NCBI GenBank assembly: GCA_034620365.1
Contig: JAQGEQ010000270.1
Span: 1,054,001-1,118,000 of the forward strand
DNA from: Pegea sp. RAD2-039
Taxonomy: Eukaryota; Chordata; Thaliacea; Salpida; Salpidae
Length of the DNA: 64,000 nt
Direction of reading: 5' to 3'
The notes under the pieces were generated by a model, which was given only the letters and a program-made list of their open reading frames with translations, was not told the origin of the DNA and made no database searches. Positions 24,467-37,299 of this stretch are shown here, piece by piece. Each line of letters begins with the position of its first letter. Positions within the stretch are counted from its first letter, which is position 1. Made by a program: the position numbers and the translations under genes.

Positions 24467-27400
24467 ATGATTAATTTTGATGTAATTTTAAACCAAATTG
24501 GGGGGTTTGGTTTGATTCAAAAGCTTTTAGGGTTCATTATTGGATATACTGCGATATTATCTGGCTTTAATACTATGTCAGTTGTATTTATTAATTATAC
24601 TCCTGATCATAGGTGAGTTGTTCAAATTTTGACTTATACAAATCTCTTTCAACTTTATATTGGTAATTAGATATAGAAACAATTATAAAATGTTTATAAA
24701 CTAATAAAAATATTTTTGAAACTATTGAAAGTAACTAAAACTTTGCAAAATGTTTGCTTCAAGTTAATTTTTACGCATAAAATGTTTAAAACTAATTGAA
24801 GCAACAAATGCGACGCAAGTTTAAAGCTACTAAAGTCAATATATAATTTACTTGGTAATCATTTCACCATAGCTAAACATGCTGATAGACTAGTAATGAA
24901 ATAATCACCTTAATCTGAAGGTATCCACTAAATGCTGCTTTTTAGATGCTGGTTTCCTCCTGTTGATAATGACAACTCAAGTTCTCTCACTCAATCTGAG
25001 ATTCTAGAGTTGATTACTCCTAAAAAAGATGATGGAAGCTACAATTACTGCGAAATGTTATCTTTGATTTTTACTTTATATGAAAAATGTTTTATATAAT
25101 AAATGTTGAACAATCAAATCACTGTTGGTTACATATGTAAGGAATAAATAATTTCAGGTACCAATTTAATGCCAGCCTGTGTGAAGAAGTTTCTGATTTG
25201 TCAAATTGTATCAATCAAAGTGAAACTACTTCTTGTAACTATGGACATTATTATGACAGAAATATTTTCAATGAAACTGTAATCACAGAAGTAAGTTTTA
25301 AAGATAATTGAAGTAGGTTTGTCAACTGAATACTTTATTACTAACTTAAAATTAATTTTAGCTTTAAACCAAATTTGACCAGAAAATTTAGGTTGGTAGT
25401 TTCTGGTCTTCTGATAGTATAAAGCTATTGAGCTTGTTATGATAGCTTACAAAAAATTTCGAATTAATGTTTTTCAGTTTGACCTTGTCTGTGATAACGT
25501 AACACTAGATTCACTCGCAACAGCTTTGTATATGGTTGGAATTTTGATTGGTTCAGTTTTCTTTGGAATTTTTTCTGATAAGTAAAAAATGTTATAATTT
25601 GTCTTTACTAGAGCTCTATTTTATGAATAAATTAACCAGAAAAATCATTAAAAGAATTACCATAAATGTAGTTTGTATCAACTTTCAATCTGTAAGTTAA
25701 ATAGATTAATAAAGTTTTTAAAATCGTTGATGGTATAATCAATTTTTCTAGTAAATAAATTTGAATTCAGACTGGGTAGAAAGCCAGTCTTAATAGGATC
25801 ATCTATTCTTGCATTCGGTGCTTTATTTGGAAGCGGTTTTACTCATGACTATACTTGGTTTGTAGTAACAAGAGTCATTCTAGCAGCATTTGGATATGGA
25901 ATCTTTCTTTCCAGTTTTGTATATTGTAAGAATCAACTTATTGAAAAACTTTAATCGTTGCAAAAATAACTTTTCTATGTTTAGTGGTAGAAATATGTGC
26001 AAATACAAAAAGAAGTTTACTTGGAATTGGGTATCAAGCCTCGTTTGCTGCTGGTTATATAATTCTATCTGGGCTGGCATACAAGTGGAGAGACTGGCAT
26101 GAACTTGTGGTACTTGATTAACTTTTTATCCTTCAGTTGCTCAGAGAAATCATAAAAAACTCCTTATGATGCTGATTATGAGAAACTTATACCGAAGTTT
26201 AAGATCAAAAATGAATCATTATTCGATTTCCAAAGATCTATAAATAATAGATTTTTTATCTGAGTATTCTCTTTTAGTAATCGATTTATAAAATAAACCT
26301 GACGTCGCCTTAGAAATGAAATTAATTAATAATTTAAACTAAAGTTTTTATTGAAGAAATATTGAAAAATTGAAATAAAAATATTATTTGTAGCTTAAAC
26401 AGCTCAATTAGTATTTGCTTTAGATTGTAAGCGGATTGTTTGGAATACCGTTTGCTTGCGTGATGTTTTTCATTCCAGAATCACCTCGCTGGTTATTTTC
26501 AGTTAAAAAAGATAAACAAGCAAAGACCGTAAGTTCAAAAAATAATTGGGTCAAATTGAAAGTGTTTCTGATTTAGAACTCCCGACTGTTTGCAAAAATC
26601 AACGGAAGAAAACTGAATGAGCCGGAAGTTTGGGAACTAGCTGCTAAAACTAAAGTAGGACATCTGCCAGCTTCAACAAAAAACTATTTCTTTGTATAAA
26701 GGAAGAAAAAGAAGAAATTGAATTTGAGGCTTCAATTCTTGATCTTTTTAAGACTGGCCCCATTAGAATAATGACTTTGAAATCGATGTTTAATTGGTAA
26801 AAGAAACTTTTTTATTTATAAGCAGTTTTAGTTGTAAAATTTTATTCTATGAATTTATTTCCGTATTTATAGTTTTAACTTGAATAAAAGATTTTTGTTT
26901 AATCAAATCAAAAAAGCTTTTATAATTTGAAATTTTCGGCTTTCTATCGACAGGTTTGTCAATAACGCCGTCTACTACGGTATATCATTCAACACCGAAG
27001 AGTTACAAGGAAATTTGTTTGTCAATAATGCAATTAGTGAGTTAATTTTCAACTTTCATTTCAGTTTAACAAATTATCATCTCCTAAAAGTTTCATATTT
27101 TGCATTAAAAGTAGTAAACCAAAAACTAAAGCTTTTTATAATAGATGGAGCTGTTGAGATTGCATCTTATATTTTTCTGATTATTGCTCTTGAGAAAACA
27201 GGGAGGCGTAGGATGCTAGTGTTTATGCTTGGACTTAGTGGTGGTGCTTTAATTATCAGCACTATTTGTAATGTTGTAGGAAAAGGAAACGAACGTAAGA
27301 CATACAAAATGTTTTTTATTAAGATAATATTAATTGAGATTTTTCAAACTGATATAATCATATGAACAACTAATTAAATTTTTTAGAGGCTGAAATGGCT

Positions 27401-28307
27401 GGATTGGTTTTTGCTTTTATCGCAAAGTTTGGTAGTGCTGGCTCATTTGCTGTCCTTTATAATCTTACCACAGAACTTTTTCCAACGGTTGTCAGGTCTA
27501 AATTAGTTTGTTAAAAGTCAAGCGGAGATGTTTATAAGGCTGTTTCTTACCAGCTTTTTTATAAACAGAACAAATGCTGTTGGTATCTCATCTGTATGTG
27601 GCAGAGTTGGAAGTATTATTGCTCCTTTACTAGTAGGACTTCAATCTCAAATTGCTTGGCTTCCTGGATCCATTTTCGGGGCCCTGGCAGTTTTTGGTGC
27701 GGTTGTATCGTTAAGATTTCCAGAAACTACCGGTATTGATATGATGTCAACAATCGAAGAAGCTGAAGATTTTTATGCTGGAAACAGGTTAGAAAATATT
27801 CTTCAAAAAAAGCAACAATTTTGAAGATTGCAAATTGAAACTTGTATAAGATATGATTCAGGTGATAAAATCTACTTCCAAATTTTCGAAACTTTTTTAT
27901 TATTATTCTATAAAACCATTTAAATTTTAAAACATTTTTGCAAAGTCACATTTTAATCAACTAAGATGTCTAAGATCAAAACTCTTTTTTGCTTTATTTA
28001 TTTTATGAATTTTTTGTATTTGATCTGACACAATTCTATTTATTCTATGCGTTTAGTCAAGATAAAATCTATAAAATTTCCAAAATATATAGCAAAAATC
28101 AAATAAAAATACTTATCTAATTTCACAATCTCCGTGAAAAGTTTTGGATTAAGTTTTGGCCACATTCAACTAGTTTCATTAAACTTAAACTTTTATAATT
28201 TTTTTTATCTATTTAACTTCTTGGAAATATTTTAAATTTTTAGCAAACCTCAAGAAAATTTTGCCTACCAAGATGATGAATATGAAGAAATAGAAGATAA
28301 GTTATAA
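24467..28307 (+). CDS. SLC22-family organic ion transporter (major facilitator superfamily)
   Basis: Fourteen exons: 24467-24612, 24946-25056, 25158-25290, 25478-25581, 25771-25925, 25985-26109, 26424-26528, 26577-26654, 26702-26796, 26954-27036, 27145-27294, 27387-27495, 27569-27787, 28244-28307. They join in phase to 558 residues, the usual family length. After the first membrane helix comes a long Cys- and NxS/T-rich extracellular loop, as in organic cation/anion transporters. Other landmarks are EFDLVCD (the family's usual loop end), the MFS loop SDKLGRKP, FIPESPRWL, TTELFPTVVR and GRVGSIIAPLL. The tail is acidic. It is likely a plasma-membrane carrier; the substrate cannot be told. Exons 13-14 and part of 12 lie in the first copy of the 5-kb duplication. 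Confidence 0.93.
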
Positions 28308-29232
28308 CTCTTAACTCTCTCTTTTACTTATCATCTTGTTGATGGTATATAAAGCTGTATAACGTTTTTATAAGAAGTTGTTGTAATATTCTAAAGATGT
28401 AATTCACATTTTTCTGATTTTTGAATGTTATCTTTTCAATTATATTATTATTTATGCAATATGATTTCTTTTAAAAACAATCATGAGAATTTTATGAGCT
28501 TATCATTTTCAAAAAACAAAACAAATAATAAATCAAACTGTTTGAAATAAAAAAACTTTTACAACACGGCTTAAATTTTAAATTTATTTATATTCATAAA
28601 ATTTATAAGATAGATGCAAATTTTGTAATCTATCTTATTGTAAGATTTGTAGTTTTTTAAAAGCAGAAATTCAAATCAAGTGTTATTAAATCAAAAATTC
28701 ATTCAAACAATAACCTGTTTTATTGACATTTTAGTTGGAATAAACTTCTATGTGATAACAAAGTCACCTTTTGTTGTAAAAACTAAGATACAGTAATTAA
28801 AAATTCAACTTAAGGTAATTTATGAATTATAATTTACGTTTTAAGTCATCATTTAATTAACTAATTTATAAAATCGTATCTATAGTTACTAAAACTGTAC
28901 TAGTAGCTCACAGTATATTAACCTAAGATCAAAAACTGAAGATTCTTACACTAGAAATAAGAATTGAAAAGCTTGTTGCTGAGAAATGAATCAAAAAACA
29001 AATCAGTATTTAAATCTTTGTATTTCTTAAACGAAGAAAAAAAGAAGAAACGTCATCAAATACTAGAAATAAGTTTTTGGATCAGTAGAACTTTATTGGA
29101 ATATACTTGACTTTATATTCTAAAACAACAATTTCAAAAAATAAAAGTTATTCACTTTATGACAAAAGTATTTATTGTTATGCAGTAGTTAAATTACAAA
29201 TTTTTTCAAAACAGGTCGAATAATTACCTATT
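28308..29232. other. Spacer between SLC22 and the secreted peptide gene
   Basis: No gene seen. AATAAA at 28527-28532 may serve SLC22. The tails of the two convergent genes face each other here. Confidence 0.5.
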
Positions 29233-29756
29233 TTAGAATAAATATACAATTCCTAAACACAGGTACTTCTGATAATTCTTGCAAGTTACTACAACAAATT
29301 TGGAAATTAGTATACCAAGCAAAAGTATTAAATGTTGCAGATAACAACCTCTTTTTCGAATGTTTGTAATTTTCGTACAGTCGACTATGTATTCATCCTT
29401 GTCATCTTTGCCGCAGTACAATTTTTTTGTTTCACTAGTTTTATCGGTCCATCGTTTGCTTCGTTTATCTAAGGAAGTAAACTATTTTATAAGAGGAGGT
29501 TGTATGATCAACTTCAACCAACTTACGATCTTTAGCAAGGAATGTTAAATCAGGAGAGTTGATTCTGTCGGTTGCTTCCTCATTTCCTGATAACTTTGCA
29601 TCAAATAACTTCTAAAAATGTTCAGTATAAAAAATAGGAAGATAGTAAAAGTTAAAAAAAACTAACTTGAAAAAGTTCTTCTTCCAATTCAGCTTCACAA
29701 TAAAATGCTGTAAATGTCAGCAGAACAAAAAGACTTAACAAAACTTTCAATGCCAT
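29233..29756 (-). CDS. Small secreted four-cysteine protein, copy 1
   Basis: Exons 29667-29756, 29527-29611, 29349-29468 and 29233-29288 join in phase to about 116 residues. The start has a textbook signal peptide (ALKVLLSLFVLLTFTAFYC, cut probably after Cys20 or soon after). An acidic linker follows, then a basic KRSKR that could be a proprotein cleavage site. The C-terminal half, starting with Trp, has four Cys: LYCGKD, VDCTK, TCKN and YLCLG. The last intron is only 60 nt and in frame. If retained it adds a hydrophobic stretch with one more Cys, but that Cys is Phe in the other copy, which favours splicing. I recognise no family. A host-defence, hormone or other secreted peptide role is possible but unproven. 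The gene lies convergent to SLC22. Confidence 0.6.
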
Positions 29757-30231
29757 TTGTAATTACTCAAATATTTAAAATCTTGATTTGAAAATGAATA
29801 AACAAATAATTAAAACTTTTAGAACTTTTAGGATATTATTTCTATCGGAAAATGTAGACATATTCTGATAAAATCTGGTCATTACAATGCGTGATATTTG
29901 CTTACATAGAGCAACGAATACCAACACAAAAATACAAGTCGAAATGCTTGCAGAGTAAATTGTCATAAAGACTCACTTAAACATTGACCTCATTGAATAT
30001 AATATTGTTTTAGACTAGAATGAATCATTCTTCTTCATTTTATCTGCGAACCATTATTTTTATAACTCGATCAATGCTTATTACATCTTGTTTAAATGTT
30101 ACTCCCTGATATCATTCAGATGAAAAAGAACAAAAGAGTTCTTCTTTTTGATAGTTGACTGCTTTCACACAGAATACTTCAAAATAGAATTCTTTCAAAA
30201 TTGATCAATCAGATTATATATAACTTTGATA

Positions 30232-30266
<35 letters not shown>

Positions 30267-32289
30267 ATATCATAATTTTAATGATTAAGCAAATTTAAGC
30301 GAATATAAATAAATAATTGTAAATAAGAAAATTTCAAGTAAATAGTTTAACGAATGAAAATATTGACGATTTCGTAAATAAATAGAAATAAAGTCTTATA
30401 ATTAAATAAACAACAATTTCTAAAAAAGTACGTTTGAAAAGAGAATACAGATTTAAAAAATAACATTTATGAATAGAATTAAATAAAAATTGTAAATAAA
30501 ATAGTTAATGATGACAATAAACAAAATATTTTTCACTTATATAAATAAATATGAATAAATAAATAAATATAATTTTTTGTTATGAAATTTATTTATAGAT
30601 TAAATTATGAAACTTCAAAAAAGAAAGAAAATCTTAAGACGACTATTTTGATTTAAAATTGTTTTTGTATTAATCAAAAAAGCTACTGATTGAAATTTTA
30701 AATCAATTTAAATTATTTTACGTTTGATTTTGTACTTGAGATTTATGCCATAATTTATATTACATTTAATTACACTTAATACTAAACAATTTAGAGTGCC
30801 AACTGCGGCAAACGAAGCCAACAGGTCTATGCTGATAACTACAATATTTGATGATAGAGTTGTAACGTCGAACTAGAGTACAGAAAAAAACCGGTGACAT
30901 AGAGGTTTGGTAATCTACCAGGTCATCAAAGGGTTTGCATAAAAAGATGTTTCGAAATCAGTAGACGCTGGACTAGATGGCGCTTTTTAATTTTGCGATG
31001 TTTGTTTCAAATGTAAGGCATGTGTAGCATTGTCGCTGTGATCTAAATATTTAGTAAGTGTATTTGAACTGTTAAAATGATTTTACCGCACGTGTAAATT
31101 TCATTCAAAGACATAAGTTTGCTTGATATTTTAGTAAAAAGCTCTGGTGTGTTTACAGTTGGGCTGTTCATCATTACTTATTTTTGTTGTATGTTCTTCA
31201 TAATATAAAAAAGATTATTTCGTAATAGACTGAGTTGCAGTATCGTGCATCGTTAGTATACTTAACGTTGTTGTTAGTCGCCTTAAAAATTTTACTTGGA
31301 CTTAAGTTTGGGGTTTTGCGTCTCTTAGAAGTGTTCTCATTAACCAGACTTACAGGGCTCTTCCACCCAGGAAATGTGGACTTTTCCTTGTCGCTTGTAG
31401 CATTCGGCATTTTTATATTAAACAATTTAACATTCAGCATTCTACATTCGGTATACAACATTTGACACTCAGTATTCCACATCTTGAAGTTCAACGTCCA
31501 AAGCCAGCACTGTTATATGGCGTGTAGGAAGGAGCAAATACTTGCAATTTAAAATTTAAATTAAGTTTCTTACATAAGAAAGTGTTTGTCCATTTTAATT
31601 TTAATTGATTTAAATCATAACTACTACATTAATCATTAAACCACTACTACTTGGTTAGATAAACATCCGTTATTAAAACTTTCATTAATTTTCCTTTGAA
31701 TTTAGCTTTAGAGTTACTTTCACGTTGAGTATTTGTTGTAATTTCATCCAAATAATCAATTATTTTCGAATCCTGGATTAAACAAAAGTTTGAATAATAT
31801 CACAATATTTTATTAGTTTTATGTTTCCTCAGCAGCAATAAGCTGACAGAATATATTCAAGAGTCTAGTAACTTTCGAAGGGGATGGTAAAACATTTTTT
31901 AGTAATGTTTTTGAAGTTTTAAAACATCACGTTAAAAGCTAACTCTTAACATAACCATGTGGCTCTGGATAGCCAAAAATGCCTTTTCCTGTTCAGGAGT
32001 CTAAAATAATTGTTCTTGTCAAAACTAATTTTTGTTAAGTATTTATTGAATAAAAACAGTTTGATAATTTTGTAAATCAGATTTATTGATATTTTTGTTA
32101 AAAATTTTTTATTAAGTCTTTCATTTTGATAAATACTTGATGAGAGTTAAGATTGTAAACAAATGATATTTTTTCAATCGGCTAAAACTATAACAGTGTA
32201 AGTTTCATAAAAATATAGTTATTATTGGACAAGTTATTGTTGAGAGTTTTCGCTAAAAATTAAATCGCCCAACAGCTTTAATAACACCC
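29757..32289. other. Non-genic part of duplication copy 1
   Basis: Holds the AAAT microsatellite and several scattered AAAT-rich blocks to about 30570. A less AT-rich block lies at 30790-31500. Within it, at about 31400-31485, is a degenerate run of CATTCGGCATT-like words (CATTCAGCATTC, CATTCGGTATAC and similar). Open frames across 31198-31494 exist on both strands and are conserved in copy 2 only because the copies are young. No gene could be supported. Confidence 0.5.
30231..30269. repeat. AAAT microsatellite, copy 1
   Basis: About ten ATAA units in a row. The matching array in copy 2 (35307-35339) is shorter by about two units, so this locus has changed length since the duplication. Confidence 0.9.
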
Positions 32290-32375
32290 AGAAGAGTAAC
32301 AGCTTTTTTTAATAAGGTAACCAAGATGTGGAATTCCCTTCCTGATTCCATCACTACATCAAAGTTTATCGCATC
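32290..32375 (+). mobile_element. LINE 3'-end fragment cut by the duplication junction
   Basis: Encodes KMWNSLPDSITTS, the conserved WNSLP motif near the end of jockey/CR1-type ORF2 proteins. The sequence stops at GCATC and then switches abruptly to SLC22 exon 12. The intact version of this stretch is at 37300-37660. Confidence 0.7.
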
Positions 32376-32376
32376 A

Positions 32377-33255
32377 GGCCCATTTGCTGTCTTTTATAAT
32401 CTTACCACAGAACTTTTTCCAACGGTTGTCAGGTCTAAATTAGTTTATTAAAAGTCAAGCAGAGATGTTTATAAGGCTGTTTCTTACCAGCTTTTTTATA
32501 AACAGAACAAATGCTGTTGGTATCTCATCTGTATGTGGCAGAGTTGGAAGTATTATTGCTCCTTTACTAGTAGGACTTCAATCTCAAATTGCTTGGCTTC
32601 CTGGATCCATTTTCGGGGCCCTGGCAGTTTTTGGTGCAGTTGTATCGTTAAGATTTCCAGAAACTACCGGTATTGATATGATGTCAACAATCGAAGAAGC
32701 TGAAGATTTTTATGCTGGAAACAGGTTAGAAAATATTCTTCAAAAAAAGCAACAATTTTGAAGATTGCAAATTTAAACTTGTATAAGATATGATTCAGGT
32801 GATAAAATCTACTTCCAAATTTTCGAAACTTTTTTATTATTATTCTATAAAACCATTTAAATTTTAAAATATTTTTGCAAAGTCACATTTTAATCAACTA
32901 AGATGTCTAAGATCAAAACTCTTTTTTGCTTTATTTATTTTATGAATTTTTTGTATTTGATCTGACACAATTCTATTTATTCTATGAGCTTAGTCAAGAT
33001 AAAATCTATAAAATTTCCAAAATATATAGCAAAAATCAAATAAAAATACTTATCTAATTTCACAATCTCCGTGAAAAGTTTTGGATTAAGTTTTGGCCAC
33101 ATTCAACTAGTTTCATTAAACTTAAACTTTTATAATTTTTTTTATCTATTTAACTTCTTGGAAATATTTTAAATTTTAAGCAAACCTCAAGAAAATATGA
33201 GATATGATCCCAAGATGATGAATATGAAGAAATAGAAGATAAATTATAACTCTTA
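32377..33255 (+). pseudogene. Truncated SLC22 3' end (partial exon 12, exon 13, altered exon 14)
   Basis: Exon 12 is cut at its 5' side (no acceptor, no upstream exons). Exon 13 (about 32506-32724) is intact and nearly identical to the parent. In exon 14 (from about 33180), about ten bases of the parent are replaced by about fifteen, shifting the frame and changing the acidic tail. With no promoter or start it is a fragment, unless it is spliced from the parent transcript as alternative 3' exons. Confidence 0.9.
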
Positions 33256-34175
33256 ACTCTCTCTTTTACTTATCAACTTGTTGATGGTATATAAAGCTGT
33301 ATAACGTTTTTATAAGAAGTTGTTGTAATATTCTAAAGATGTAATTCACATTTTTCTGATTTTTGAATGTTATCTTTTCAATTATATTATTATTTATGCA
33401 ATATAATTTCTTTTAAAAACAATCCATGAGAATTTTATGAGTTTATCATTTTCAAAAAACAAAACAAATAATAAATCAAACTGTTTGAAATAAAAAAACT
33501 TTTACAACACGGCTTAAATTTTAAATTTATTTATATTCATAAAATTTATAAGATAGATGCAAATTTTGTAATCTATCTTATTGTAAGATTTGTAGTTTTT
33601 TAAAAGCAGAATTTCAAATCAAGTGTTATTAAATCAAAAATTCATTCAAACAATAACCTGTTTTATTGACATTTTAGTTGGAATAAACTTCTATGTGATA
33701 ACAAAGTCACCTTTTGTTGTAAAAACTAAGATACAGTAATTAAAAATTCAACTTAAGGTAATTTATGAATTATAATTTACGTTTTAAGTCATCATTTAAT
33801 TAACTAATTTATAAAATCGTATCTATAGTTACTAAAACTGTACTAGAAGCTCACAGTATATTAACCTAAGATCAAAAACTGAAGATTCTTACACTAGAAA
33901 TAAGAATTGAAAAGCTTGTTGCTGAGAAATGAATCAAAAAACAAATCAGTATTTAAATCTTTGTATTTCTTAAACGAAGACAAAAAGAAGAAACGTCATC
34001 AAATACTAGAAATAAGTTTTTGGATCAGTAGAACTTTATTGGAACATACTTGACTTTATATTCTAAAACAACAATTTCAATAAATAAAAGTTATTCACTT
34101 TATGACAAAAGTATTTATTGTTATGCAGTAGTTAAATTACAAATTTTTTCAAAACAGGTCGAATAATTACCTATT

Positions 34176-34699
34176 TTAGAATAAATATACAATTCCTAAA
34201 CACAGGTACTTCTGATAATTCTTGCAAGTTACTACAACAAATTTGGAAATTAGTATACCAAGCAAAAGTATTAAATGTTGCAGATAGAAACCTCTTTTTC
34301 GAATGTTTGTAATTTTCGTACAGTCGACTATGTATTCATCCTTGTCATCTTTGCCGCAGTACAATTTTTTTGTTTCACTAGTTTTATCGGTCCATCGTTT
34401 GCTTCGTTTATCTAAGGAAGTAAACTATTTTATAAGAGGAGGTTGTATGATCAACTTCAACCAACTTACGATCTTTAGCAAGGAATGTTAACTCAGGAGA
34501 GTTGATTCTGTCGGTTGCTTCCTCATTTCCTGATAACTTTGCATCAAATAACTTCTAAAAATGTTCAGTATACAAAATAGGAAGATAGTAAAAGTTAAAA
34601 AAAACTAACTTGAAAAAGTTCTTCTTCCAATTCAGCTTCACAATAAAATGCTGTAAATGTCAGCAGAACAAAAAGACTTAACAAAACTTTCAATGCCAT
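34176..34699 (-). CDS. Small secreted four-cysteine protein, copy 2
   Basis: Same exon structure as copy 1, shifted by 4943 bp: 34610-34699, 34470-34554, 34292-34411, 34176-34231. The signal peptide, basic KRSKR site and four Cys are unchanged. I noticed one Asp-to-Glu change in exon 2. There is also one change in the short last intron (or, if retained, Cys-to-Phe). No stop or frameshift is present, so both copies could be expressed. Function unknown, as for copy 1. Confidence 0.6.
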
Positions 34700-34960
34700 T
34701 TGTAATTACTCAAATATTTAAAGTCTTGATTTGAAAATAAATAAACAAATAATTAAAACTTTTAGAACTTTTAGGATATTATTTCTATCGGAAAATGTAG
34801 ACATATTCTGATAAAATCTGGTCATTACAATGCGTGATATTTGCTTACATAGAGCAACGAATACCAACACAAAAATACAAGTCGAAATGCTTGCAGAGTA
34901 AATTGTCATAAAGACTCACTTAAACATTCACCTCATTGAATATAATATTGTTTTAGACTA

Positions 34961-35095
34961 ATGACTTTGTTCTGACTGAACATCATTTATTTTTAGATTG
35001 GTTATTTCCATTTGCAATTTTTACATGGTTCAACAAACCAACTCACATTCAGACTTAGAAATTAAAAGAAGAATATAGAAGAAAATATTAGAATA
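34961..35095. other. 135-bp segment present only in duplication copy 2
   Basis: Copy 1 reads GACTA directly into GAATGAATC; copy 2 has 135 bp between. No terminal repeats or clear target-site duplication are visible, so a deletion in copy 1 is the simpler reading. It lies upstream of the peptide gene start and could affect its promoter. Confidence 0.85.
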
Positions 35096-35306
35096 GAATG
35101 AATCATTCTTCTTCATTTTATCTGCGAACCATTATTTTTATACCTCGATCAATGCTTATTACATCTTGTTTAAATGTTACTCCCTGATATCATTCAGATG
35201 AAAAAGAACAAAAGAGTCTTCTTTTTGATAGTTGACTGCTTTCACACAGAATACTTCAAAATAGAATTCTTTCAAAATTGATCAATCAGATTATATATAG
35301 CTTTGA

Positions 35307-35339
35307 TATAAATAAATAAATAAATAAATAAATAAATAT
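35307..35339. repeat. AAAT microsatellite, copy 2
   Basis: About eight ATAA units, two fewer than the array in copy 1. Confidence 0.9.
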
Positions 35340-37299
35340 CATAATTTTAATGATTAAGCAAATTTAAGCGAATATAAATAAATAATTGTAAATAAGAAAA
35401 TTTCAAGTAAATAGTTTAACGAATGAAAATATTGACGATTTCGTAAATAAATAGAAATAAAGTCTTATAATTAAATAAACAACAATTTCTAAAAAAGTAC
35501 GTTTGAAAAGAGAATACAGATTTAAAAAATAACATTTATGAATAGAATTAAATAAAAATTGTAAATAAAATAGTTAATGATGACTATAATCAAAATATTT
35601 TTCACTTATATAAATAAATATGAATAAATAAATAAATATAATTTTTTGTTATGAAATTTATTTATAGATTAAATTATGAAACTTCAAAAAAGAAAGAAAA
35701 TCTTAAGACAACTATTTTGATTTAAAATTGTTTTTGTATTAATCAAAAAAGCTACTGATTGAAATTTTAAATCAATTTAAATTATTTTACGTTTGATTTT
35801 GTACTTGAGATTTATGCCATAATTTCTATTACATTTAATTACACTTAATACTAAACAATTTAGAGTGCCAACTGCGGCAAAAGAAGCCAACAGGTCTATG
35901 CTGATAACTACAATATTTGATGATAGAGTTGTAACGTCGAACTAGAGTACAGAAAAAAAACCGGTGACATAGAGATTTGGTAATCTACCAGGTCATCAAA
36001 GGGTTTGCATAAAAAGATGTTTCGAAATCAGTAGACGCTGGACTAGATGGCGCTTTTTAATTTTGCGGTGTTTGTTTCAAATGTAAGGCATGTGTAGCAT
36101 TGTCGCTGTGATCTAAATATTTAGTAAGTGTATTTGAACTGTTAATATGATTTTACCGCACGTGTAAATTTCATTCAAAGACATAAGTTTGCTTGATATT
36201 TTAGTAAAAAGCTCTGGTGTGTTTACAGTTGTGGCTGTTCATCATTACTTATTTTTGTTGTATGTTCTTCATAATATAAAAAAGATTATTTCGTAATAGA
36301 CTGAGTTGCAGTATCGTGCATCGTTAGTATACTTAACGTTGTTGTTAGTCGCCTTAAAAATTTTACTTGGACTTAAGTTTGGGGTTTTGCGTCTCTTAGA
36401 AGTGTTCTCATTAACCAGACTTACAGGGCTCTTCCACCCAGGAAATGTGGACTTTTCCTTGTCGCTTGTAGCATTCGGCATTTTTATATTAAACAATTTA
36501 ACATTCAGCATTCTACATTCGGTATACAACATTTGACACTCAGTATTCCACATCTTGAAGTTCAACGTCCAAAGCCAGCACTGTTATATGGCGTGTAGGA
36601 AGGAAGCAAATACTTGCAATTTAAAATTTAAATTAAGTTTCTTACATAAGAAAGTGTTTGTCCATTTTAATTTTAATTGATTTAAATCATAACTACTACA
36701 TTAATCATTAAACCACTACTACTTGGTTAGATAAACATCCGTTACCAAAACTTTCATTAATTTTCCTTTGAATTTAGCTTTAAAGTTACTTTCACGTTGA
36801 GTATTTGTTGTAATTTCATCCAAATAATCAATTATTTTCGAATCCTGGATTAAACAAAAGTTTGAATAATATCACAATATTTTATTAGTTTTATGTTTCC
36901 TCAACAGCAATAAGCTGACAGAATATATTCAAGAGTCTAGTAACTTTCGAAGGGGATGGTAAAACATTTTTTAGTAATGTTTTTGAAGTTTTAAAACATC
37001 ACGTTAAAAGCTAACTCTTAACATAACCATGTGGCTCTGGATAGCCAAAAATGCCTTTTCCTGTTCAGGAGTCTAAAATAATTGTTCCTGTCAAAATTAA
37101 TTTTTGTTAAGTATTTATTGAATAAAAACAGTTTGATAATTTTGTAAATCAGATTTATTGATATTTTTGTTAAAATTTTTTATTAAATCTTTCATTTTGA
37201 TAAATACTTGATCAGAGTTAAGATTGTAAACAAATGATATTTTTTCAATCGGCTAAAACTATAACAGTGTAAGTTTCATCAAAATATAGTTATTATTGG

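Larger units (their letters stand above)
27440..32375 (+). repeat. Tandem segmental duplication, copy 1 (about 4.94 kb)
   Basis: Nearly identical in direct orientation to 32377-37446. It starts inside SLC22 exon 12 and ends inside a LINE 3' fragment. It contains SLC22 exons 13-14, the secreted peptide gene, an AAAT microsatellite and unannotated sequence. Scattered single-base differences suggest a young event. Copy 1 lacks 135 bp present in copy 2. Confidence 0.95.

Noticed and set aside
29233..29756. Calling the small secreted protein a toxin or antimicrobial peptide
   Set aside because: Signal peptide, basic cleavage site and Cys are compatible with many secreted roles; nothing in the sequence points to one.
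29775..29966. Minus-strand open frame starting with a hydrophobic, signal-peptide-like stretch just upstream of the secreted peptide gene
   Set aside because: It joins the downstream exon in the wrong frame through the only visible donor and acceptor, and has no family resemblance. Conservation in copy 2 only reflects the recent duplication.
30229..30600. CRISPR-like array suggested by regularly recurring ATAAATAAAT blocks
   Set aside because: These are simple AAAT microsatellite blocks at irregular spacing in an animal genome, with no spacer-repeat structure.
31198..31494. Overlapping 98- and 76-residue open frames on opposite strands, repeated at 36269-36565
   Set aside because: Both strands are open equally, with no splice context and no protein resemblance; repetition is explained by the tandem duplication.
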